Assembly (NCBI GenBank): GCA_044868295.1
Contig: JBIOWF010000211.1
Span: 1 to 17,969 of the forward strand
Reading direction: 5' to 3'
DNA: 17,969 nucleotides
Source of the DNA: JBIOWF01 sp044868295
Lineage (GTDB): Bacteria > Actinomycetota > Actinomycetes > Streptosporangiales > Streptosporangiaceae
In this document: piece after piece, positions 12,660-17,969 of the stretch
Numbering within the stretch: position 1 is the first letter of the stretch
How the letters are laid out: each line of letters opens with the position of its first letter
Notes under the pieces: model-generated
Databases searched by the model: none
What the model was told of the DNA's origin: nothing
What the model saw: the letters and a program-made list of their open reading frames with translations, nothing else
Translations under genes and position numbers: made by a program

Positions 12660-14534
12660 ATGACCGATTACGCCAAGGCACGTGAGGTCGCCGAGCAGGC
12701 CCGCGAAAAGGAGTGGGCCCGCCCGAGCTTCGGGAAGCAGCTGTTCCTCGGAGACTTCCAGCTCGATCTCGTACATCCGGCACCCCGGCTGAGCGAGAGC
12801 GAGACGCGCAAGGGCGACGACTTCCTCCGGACACTCCGGAGGTTCCTGCAGGACGAGGTCGATCCGGCGCTGATCGAACGCACGGCGGCCGTGCCCGACG
12901 ACGTCGTCAAGGGGCTCGCGGCGCTCGGCGCCTTCGGCATGACGATCGACGAGGAGTACGGCGGCCTCGGGCTGAGCCACCTGTACTACAGCCGCGCACT
13001 CACACTGGTCGGTTCGTACTCCCCCGCGTTGAGCGCTCTCCTCTCGGCGCACCAGTCCATCGGTGTCCCGCAGCCCCTGCGGCTGTTCGGGACGCCCGAG
13101 CAGAAGCAGCGCTTCCTCCCCCGATGCGCGCGCGGCGAGATATCCGCGTTTCTGCTGACAGAGCCGGATGTCGGCTCGGATCCCGCCCGGCTGGCCACGA
13201 CCGCGGTCCGCGACGGCGACTCGTACGTGCTCGACGGGGTCAAGCTGTGGACGACCAACGGCGTCGTGGCCGACCTGCTGGTCGTGATGGCGCGCACCGG
13301 CGCCAAGATCTCCGCGTTCGTGGTCGAAGCCGATGCGCCCGGCATCACCGTCGAGCGCCGCAACTCCTTCATGGGCCTGCGCGGCATCGAGAACGGCGTC
13401 ACCCGGCTCCACCGGGTGCGTGTCCCGGCCGAGAACCTCATCGGCCGCGAGGGCCAAGGCCTGAAGATCGCGCTGACCACTCTCAACACCGGCCGCCTCT
13501 CGCTGCCCGCGATCTGCGCCGGCACGGCCAAGTGGGCCACCAAGGCGGCACGGGAGTGGGGCGCGGCACGGGTCCAGTGGGGCCGCCCCGTCGGCGAGCA
13601 CGAGGCGGTGGCCCGCAAGATCGCTTTCATCGCCTGTACGGCGTACGCCCTGGAAGCCGTCGTCGACCTGGCCGGGCGGCTGGCCGACGACGAGACCAAC
13701 GACGTCCGCATCGAGGCGGCCCTCGCCAAGCTCTACGGGTCGGAGATGGGCTGGCGGGTGGTCGACGACCTGGTCCAGATCAGGGGTGGCCGAGGCTACG
13801 AGACCGCCGAGTCGCTGCACGCCCGCGGCGAGCGTGGCGTGCCCGCCGAGCAGATGCTGCGGGACATGCGGATCAACCGCATCTTCGAGGGCTCGACCGA
13901 GGTCATGCACCTGCTCATCGCCCGCGAAGCGGTGGACGCCCACCTGTCGGTCGCCGGAGAGCTCATCGATCCGCAGGCCGATCTCAAGGCCAAGGGCCGG
14001 GCGGCGACCAAGGCCGGCGGCTTCTACGCGAAGTGGCTGCCGACCCTGGTGGCGGGGGCGGGGCAGCTGCCCACGTCCTATTCCGAGTTCGGCCCGCTCG
14101 CGCAGCACCTGCGCTACGTCGAGCGGACCAGCCGCAAGCTCGCGCGGTCCACGTTCTACGGCATGTCCCGCTGGCAGGGAAAGCTGGAGCACAAGCAGGG
14201 ATTCCTGGCGCGGATCGTCGACATCGGCGCCGAGCTGTTCGCCATCACGGCCGTGTGCGTCCGGGCTCAGGAGGACTCGCGCGACCACGGGCACAAGCCG
14301 CAGGAGATCGCCGACACGTTCTGCCACCAGGCGCGGCTGCGCGCCGAGGCGCTGTTCGACCGGCTGTGGGACAACACCGACTCCCGGGACGTACGGCTCG
14401 CGCGCCTCGTCCTGGAAGGCCGGTACACGTTCGTGGAGGAGGGCATCCTCGACCCGTCCCTGGACGGCCCGTGGATCGCTCCCGCCCGCCCCGGCCCGTC
14501 GACCGCCGACAATGTCCACCGACCCATCCACTGA
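12660..14534 (+). CDS. Acyl-CoA dehydrogenase, long VLCAD/ACAD9-like form
   Basis: The FAD enzyme introduces a trans-2 double bond into acyl-CoA, the first step of beta-oxidation, in the cytoplasm. At 624 residues it is longer than the usual 380-400 and has a C-terminal helical extension of about 170 residues, as in the very-long-chain enzymes. In order: a short N-terminal extension (1-45), the helical domain with FGMTIDEEYGGLGLS, the FAD and substrate segment FLLTEPDVGSDP, the middle sheet domain (KLWTTNGVVADLLVV), and the C-terminal domain with QIRGGRGY. The likely catalytic base is Glu410 in RIFEGSTEVMHLLIAREA. TGAGGAGG precedes the ATG. A TAATGT or TAGACA box just upstream (12624-12637), within a small ATGTC/GACAT palindrome, suggests its own promoter. 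Substrate length is inferred from architecture only. Confidence 0.92.
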   Translation: MTDYAKAREVAEQAREKEWARPSFGKQLFLGDFQLDLVHPAPRLSESETRKGDDFLRTLRRFLQDEVDPALIERTAAVPDDVVKGLAALGAFGMTIDEEYGGLGLSHLYYSRALTLVGSYSPALSALLSAHQSIGVPQPLRLFGTPEQKQRFLPRCARGEISAFLLTEPDVGSDPARLATTAVRDGDSYVLDGVKLWTTNGVVADLLVVMARTGAKISAFVVEADAPGITVERRNSFMGLRGIENGVTRLHRVRVPAENLIGREGQGLKIALTTLNTGRLSLPAICAGTAKWATKAAREWGAARVQWGRPVGEHEAVARKIAFIACTAYALEAVVDLAGRLADDETNDVRIEAALAKLYGSEMGWRVVDDLVQIRGGRGYETAESLHARGERGVPAEQMLRDMRINRIFEGSTEVMHLLIAREAVDAHLSVAGELIDPQADLKAKGRAATKAGGFYAKWLPTLVAGAGQLPTSYSEFGPLAQHLRYVERTSRKLARSTFYGMSRWQGKLEHKQGFLARIVDIGAELFAITAVCVRAQEDSRDHGHKPQEIADTFCHQARLRAEALFDRLWDNTDSRDVRLARLVLEGRYTFVEEGILDPSLDGPWIAPARPGPSTADNVHRPIH

Positions 14535-14613
14535 CAGGCCCGACCCACGGGGCACTTCGGCGTGGGAACCGCTCAGATCCAGGCCGATATCCGCGACGAT
14601 CACCCAGCCTAAA

Positions 14614-14916
14614 ATGTCGACCGTGACGGCTGAATCGGCTCTCTTCGCCCGGGATTTGACCTTGTTGTGGGAGAAGCCGGGATGCCGGATACGCCCTGCC
14701 GTCACCCTGGCTGGTTACCACGGCTGCCTCGACCTGGCAGTCGCGGTTCCGGCAGCGGATGGCCGCATGCTGCTTGCCACGTCGACCGGCCTGGAGGACG
14801 ACGACGTGGTGTCCTTGTGGGACGTGGAGACGGGCGAGCGGGTCGGTGAACCGCTACGGGATCACGAGGGCTGGGTTCGAGGAATGGTGGCACTGCCGAT
14901 CCCCGGTGGGCATACC
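14614..14916 (+). pseudogene. Truncated WD40-repeat protein, N-terminal remnant
   Basis: The frame from ATG 14614 (or GTG 14623) reads as the beginning of a WD40 beta-propeller protein: SALFARDLTLLWEKPG, then a near-complete blade with DGRMLLATSTGLEDD, VVSLWDVETGERVGEPL and DHEGWVRGMVALPIPGG. Such proteins normally continue for several blades. Here the similarity ends near 14916, 28 bases before a terminator hairpin, and the frame then only runs antisense into the thiolase gene to 15069. TAAAAT at 14610-14615 could be a -10 box giving a leaderless start at GTG 14623; no ribosome site is visible. A single blade cannot form a propeller, so this is most likely a deletion remnant. Confidence 0.6.
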
Positions 14917-14943
14917 CGACGGCGACAGCGCACTGCGTCGCGC

Positions 14944-14977
14944 GAAAGGGCGCCCCACTCATCTGGGGCGCCCTTTC
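14944..14977. terminator. Bidirectional terminator after the thiolase gene
   Basis: A perfect 13-bp stem (GAAAGGGCGCCCC with GGGGCGCCCTTTC) closes an 8-base loop. It lies 25 bases after the thiolase stop on the minus strand, and at the end of the WD40 remnant on the plus strand. The A- and T-rich feet allow action in both directions. Confidence 0.85.
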
Positions 14978-15002
14978 CCGTCACAGTACGGCTGCCGCCT
15001 CC

Positions 15003-16148
15003 TCAGAGGCGCTCGATGATCGTCACGTTGGCCTGGCCGCCGCCCTCGCACATGGTCTGCAGGCCGTAACGCCCGCCGGTGCGCTCGAGCTCATGCAGCA
15101 GCTTGGTCATCAGGATCACGCCGGTGCCGCCCAGCGGGTGGCCGAGGGCGATCGCGCCGCCGTTCGGGTTGGTCCTGGCCGGGTCCGCGCCGATCTCCTT
15201 GAGCCACGCCAGCGGCACCGGGGCGAACGCCTCGTTGATCTCGATGGCGTCGATCTCGTCGATGCCGAGACCGGCCTTCTTGAGCGCCTTCCGGGTGGCC
15301 GGGATGGGCGCCGTGAGCATGTAGACGGGGTCGTCGCCGGTCAGCGCGAGAGTGACGATCCGGGCCCGCGGGGTCAGACCGTGATCGCGGACCGCCTGCT
15401 CGGACGCGATCAGCACGGCGCCCGCGCCGTCCGAGATCTGCGACGAGGTGGCCGCGGTGATCCGGCCGCCCTCCCGCAGGGTCCTGAGCTCGGCCATCTT
15501 CTCCAGCGTGGTGTCCGGCCGGGGGCCCTCGTCGTTCTCGACGTCGTTGACGGGGACGATCTGGTCCTTGAAGTGGCCGTTGGCGATGGCCTTGGCGGCC
15601 CGCTGGTGGCTCTCGTACGCGAACTGCTCCAACTGGTCCCGCTCGAGGTTCCATTTCTCGCACATCAGCTCCGCCCCGCGGAACTGGGAGATCTCCTGCT
15701 TGCCGTACCGCTCGACCCACTTGTCACCGAACGGGAACGGCATGCCCTTCTCCAGCGCCGTGGTGATCGACGAGCCCATGGGGACGATCGACATCGACTC
15801 CACGCCCGAGGCCACGACCAGGTCCTGGGTGCCGGACAGCACGCCCTGCGCGGCGAAGTGGATCGCCTGTTGCGAGGAGCCGCACTGCCGGTCGATCGTG
15901 ACACCGGCCACGCTCTCCGGGAGCCCCGCCGACAGCCACGCGTTCCGGGCGATGTCCATCGACTGCGGGCCGAACTGCATGACGCAGCCCATGATCACAT
16001 CGTCCACGGCCGCGGGGTCGACGCCGGTGCGCTCGACGAGCGCCTTGAGGGTGTGAGCGGCCAGGTCGGTCGGGTGGACGGTGGAAAGCCCGCCCTTCTT
16101 CCTGCCGACCGGGGAGCGGACGGCCCCGACGATGTACGCCTCTGCCAC
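15003..16148 (-). CDS. Acetyl-CoA acetyltransferase (thiolase)
   Basis: The enzyme cleaves 3-ketoacyl-CoA with CoA, or joins two acetyl-CoA in the reverse direction. The 381 residues carry all thiolase catalytic residues: the acyl-accepting Cys89 (DRQCGSSQQA), the NEAF motif at 305-308, His337 (GGAIALGHPLGGTG), and the second cysteine Cys367 (TMCEGGGQA). The N-terminus AYIVGAVRSPVGRKKGGLS and the loop QISDGAGAVL are typical. The start is GTG at 16148 with GGAGG four bases upstream. The sequence groups by eye with actinobacterial FadA-type degradative thiolases, but chain-length preference cannot be read. It is a single-gene unit with a TetR-style palindrome over its promoter region. The nearby acyl-CoA dehydrogenase could act in the same pathway, though it is on the other strand. 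Confidence 0.94.
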   Translation of the reverse strand: MAEAYIVGAVRSPVGRKKGGLSTVHPTDLAAHTLKALVERTGVDPAAVDDVIMGCVMQFGPQSMDIARNAWLSAGLPESVAGVTIDRQCGSSQQAIHFAAQGVLSGTQDLVVASGVESMSIVPMGSSITTALEKGMPFPFGDKWVERYGKQEISQFRGAELMCEKWNLERDQLEQFAYESHQRAAKAIANGHFKDQIVPVNDVENDEGPRPDTTLEKMAELRTLREGGRITAATSSQISDGAGAVLIASEQAVRDHGLTPRARIVTLALTGDDPVYMLTAPIPATRKALKKAGLGIDEIDAIEINEAFAPVPLAWLKEIGADPARTNPNGGAIALGHPLGGTGVILMTKLLHELERTGGRYGLQTMCEGGGQANVTIIERL

Positions 16149-16163
16149 TGTGCCTCCATAGGA

Positions 16164-16182
16164 AACCGAGCATTGTTCGGTT
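16164..16182. promoter_or_regulatory. 19-bp palindrome upstream of the thiolase, TetR-type operator
   Basis: AACCGAGCATTGTTCGGTT has eight of nine base pairs symmetric around the central T, with perfect outer arms AACCGA/TCGGTT. It lies 15 bases before the thiolase start codon. On the minus strand a TTGTAG box lies 17 bases from AATGCT inside the palindrome, a weak promoter match that a bound repressor would cover. Size and symmetry suit TetR-family regulators of fatty-acid genes. No such regulator is encoded in the window. Confidence 0.55.
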
Positions 16183-16219
16183 AGTCAGAGGCTACAACAG
16201 AACTTTCATCCGTGCCCAT

Positions 16220-16255
16220 GGTGGTTCGCCCACTCCGAGAGCGGGCCAGACCACC
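16220..16255 (-). terminator. Possible terminator of the sortase transcript
   Basis: GGTGGT (16220-16225) pairs with ACCACC (16250-16255), and inside it GCCC pairs with GGGC across a small internal loop. It lies 18 bases after the sortase stop codon and has no T-run. Confidence 0.5.
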
Positions 16256-16273
16256 CGGTGGCCGCCTTCCGGC

Positions 16274-17170
16274 TCAGCGATTCTTCGCGAGGCGGGTGCC
16301 GGTCATGGTGGCGTAGACGATGACGTTGTCCACGTAGTGGCCCGTGTTCCGGTTGTAGGTGCCGCCGCAAGTGATCAGCCGCAGTTCCGCGTTGTCGCGC
16401 GGGCCGTACACCCGGTTGGTGGGAAAGGTCTGCTTGTTCGCCTGCTCGACACCGCCCACCGTGAAGATCGCCACGGTGCCGTCCATCCGGATGACCTCGA
16501 TCGTGTCGCCGTACTGGATCTCGTGCAGGCGGGTGAAGACAGCGCTGCGCGTGGTGGTGTCCTTGTGCCCGAGCATCACGGCGGGTCCGGCCTCACCCGC
16601 CGTCGGCCCTCCGCGATACCAGCCGACGAGATTCGGGTTGCCGATCGGCGGCGTCTCAATGGCGCCGCCCTTCTCGGTGCCGACGGACTTGATCGGCGCG
16701 TTGATCCCCAGCCTGGCGACGATGAGGCGCTTGGGCGAAGAGGGCTGCATCGCCGGTGCCGGAGGCTGCGACGGCAAGGGAGGCGGGGCCGAGGCCACCG
16801 CCTGCGTCAACGGTTGCCCCGTGCCGCCAGGCCCCACCATCGGCACGAGCCCGTCATTCCCCTGCATTTTGAGCGCCGACCGACTGGGCGCCGCATACTC
16901 CTCCGGCGAGCCCATCATGAAGATCAGCCCGACGACCACGGTCACCACGCCCGCGATGGCCGCCAGGATGAGCACGCTGCGGATCGCGACGGTGCCGCCG
17001 GCCTCCGGCTCTTCGGCCTCCTCGGGCACCGGCTGAGCGTAGACGAACGGCGCCTGGAACACGGGCTGCCCGTACACAGGCTGTGGATAACCATGCATCC
17101 GTGGATCCACAGGCTGGCCGTAGGGCGGAACCGGCTGCCCCGGCGGATACTGCCCAGGCGGCGTGCTCAT
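16274..17170 (-). CDS. Class F sortase
   Basis: This membrane-bound cysteine transpeptidase cuts a sorting signal in a surface protein and attaches the protein to the cell wall. Residues 1-58 are a cytoplasmic Pro/Tyr/Gln-rich tail with PPGQ and YGQPV repeats. A transmembrane helix is at about 63-86, then a Pro-rich linker, and the sortase domain runs from about 147. The catalytic triad is His202 (MLGHKDT), Cys268 (RLITCGG) and Arg274 (TYNRNTGHYVDNVIVYA), the arrangement of class F enzymes common in actinomycetes. The ATG at 17170 is nine bases after the stop of the surface-protein gene, with GAGAG across that junction, so the two are co-translated. This arrangement makes the upstream protein the likely substrate. 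Confidence 0.9.
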   Translation of the reverse strand: MSTPPGQYPPGQPVPPYGQPVDPRMHGYPQPVYGQPVFQAPFVYAQPVPEEAEEPEAGGTVAIRSVLILAAIAGVVTVVVGLIFMMGSPEEYAAPSRSALKMQGNDGLVPMVGPGGTGQPLTQAVASAPPPLPSQPPAPAMQPSSPKRLIVARLGINAPIKSVGTEKGGAIETPPIGNPNLVGWYRGGPTAGEAGPAVMLGHKDTTTRSAVFTRLHEIQYGDTIEVIRMDGTVAIFTVGGVEQANKQTFPTNRVYGPRDNAELRLITCGGTYNRNTGHYVDNVIVYATMTGTRLAKNR

Positions 17171-17179
17171 CGCACGCTC

Positions 17180-17969
17180 TCAGTGCCGTACGGCACGGCG
17201 CCGCGCGCGCAACATGAGCCCACCGACGGCCGATGCGAGGATCAACGCCGTTCCCGTGAGCACGAACACGCGACCATCAGGCCCGATGTCGCCACCCCCA
17301 CCAGTGGAAGCCCCACCCCCAGGAGTCTTGGTCACCTGCCGCGTCTTCTTCGGCGTAGCCGTCACCGTCTCAAACACCGTCCGCGTCGGCTTCGGACTAG
17401 TCGCCGTACCCGTAGGAGTGGCAGTAGGCGTAGGTGTAGGTGTAGGTGTCGTACTACCCGTCGCCCCACCCGTGGCCACGGTAATTGCAAGAGACGGCGC
17501 CTCTGCTGAGGCGATCGCTTCACACGTATACCAAGGTGTAGTCGGCAGGGCAGTACCGCTCTTAGGCCCGCCCTTAATGACAAACTTGTTTGCCTTCACG
17601 CCGATAGTGCCAACAGCAGTTGGTGTGACGACGACCGTTCCTACTTGAGCTGGCGGCGTGATGATGGCGCTCGCGCTGAGGTTTCCTGACGTCGCCGACG
17701 CGGTGATCTTAGGCGTAAATCCTGTGATGGGAGTCGCCCCTGCCGCAGGGGACACTTCGACATCCGCTTCCGCAACCAGCCATCCTTCAGCCGCCACAGC
17801 AGTAGGCGCGGTCAGCTTGTTGGCTTCAGCCAATCCTGCGCCATACTCAGCCTTCCATGTAATTGACACTGGGCCGTTGGGTGTGGGATTGGTAACCGGG
17901 CCGGTCAGAGTTAGCTTGAAGGTCGGGGAAACCACTGCCGACGGGAAGGCTGCATCGCGGGTGCACTTG
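17180..17969 (-). CDS. Cell-surface protein with C-terminal anchor, N-terminus off the edge
   Basis: The frame is open to the right edge, so the N-terminus with its expected signal peptide is missing and 262 residues are seen. The visible part begins with a cysteine (KCTRDAAFP) and a beta-rich region of about 170 residues (SPTFKLTLTGPV, VSITWKAEYG, TPKITASATSGNLSASAI) closing with WYTCEA, so a disulfide is likely. It recalls DUF6801-type actinobacterial surface domains, without certainty. A Thr/Pro stalk follows (TPTPTPTPTATPTG, at about 17395-17450), then a charged KTRQVTK stretch and STGGGGDIGPDG. A membrane helix (VFVLTGTALILASAVGGLML) and the tail RARRRAVRH end it. No LPXTG is present; the TGGGG before the helix may serve. 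It is paired with the sortase nine bases downstream. Confidence 0.75.
   Translation of the reverse strand, partial: KCTRDAAFPSAVVSPTFKLTLTGPVTNPTPNGPVSITWKAEYGAGLAEANKLTAPTAVAAEGWLVAEADVEVSPAAGATPITGFTPKITASATSGNLSASAIITPPAQVGTVVVTPTAVGTIGVKANKFVIKGGPKSGTALPTTPWYTCEAIASAEAPSLAITVATGGATGSTTPTPTPTPTATPTGTATSPKPTRTVFETVTATPKKTRQVTKTPGGGASTGGGGDIGPDGRVFVLTGTALILASAVGGLMLRARRRAVRH

Noticed and set aside
12600..14705. 701-codon open frame antisense to the acyl-CoA dehydrogenase
   Set aside because: It is the mirror of a GC-rich, strongly biased gene. Its translation is rich in Arg, Gly, Asp and Leu with no domain, and no ribosome site stands before a start.
14917..15069. Continuation of the WD40 frame to its stop codon
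   Set aside because: It runs through the terminator hairpin and antisense through the 3' end of the thiolase, with no WD40 pattern.

Overview
The window is chromosomal DNA from a high-GC actinomycete. The gene order tRNA-Trp, secE, nusG, rplK, rplA, lipoprotein, rplJ, rplL, with an aspartate aminotransferase and an adenosine-deaminase-like gene diverging from the secE side, matches from memory the arrangement in Streptomyces. A class F sortase, a WD40 fragment and Mce-associated proteins next to rplL point to the Streptosporangiales (Nonomuraea/Streptosporangium type). That placement is inference, not a database result.

Left part (1-6021), all on the minus strand. The translation and ribosome block runs right to left: tRNA-Trp, secE, nusG, rplK, rplA, an LppX/LprG-like lipoprotein, then rplJ and rplL behind a well-formed promoter (TTGAAG, 17 bp, TATCCT) and an L10-type mRNA leader. 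rplL ends in a strong hairpin. Two overlapping small Mce-associated membrane proteins follow and leave the window at its left edge. Between nusG and rplK lies a single 29-bp sequence with the layout of a type I-E CRISPR repeat, with no array and no cas genes here.

Middle part (6022-14534), all on the plus strand. It holds a PLP-dependent aspartate aminotransferase, an adenosine-deaminase-like hydrolase with an altered substrate-site residue, a class I methyltransferase, and then a regulatory module. The module is a secreted protein of unknown function followed by an OmpR-family response regulator and a HAMP histidine kinase. The promoter of the secreted protein is preceded by five 11-bp near-repeats abutting the -35 hexamer, the usual layout for OmpR/PhoB-type activation, so the kinase/regulator pair probably controls it. 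A large VLCAD-like acyl-CoA dehydrogenase ends the block.

Right part (14535-17969). A truncated WD40-protein remnant on the plus strand faces a minus-strand thiolase across a perfect 13-bp hairpin terminator. The thiolase promoter region carries a 19-bp TetR-style palindrome. A class F sortase and the C-terminal part of a surface protein form the last minus-strand pair. The surface protein has a threonine/proline stalk, a transmembrane segment and an arginine-rich tail. It is probably the sortase substrate, although it has no canonical LPXTG motif.

No plasmid, phage or transposon genes were seen. The observations most worth following are the solitary CRISPR-like repeat, the 11-bp operator array, the deaminase with the substituted active-site residue, and the sortase/surface-protein pair.
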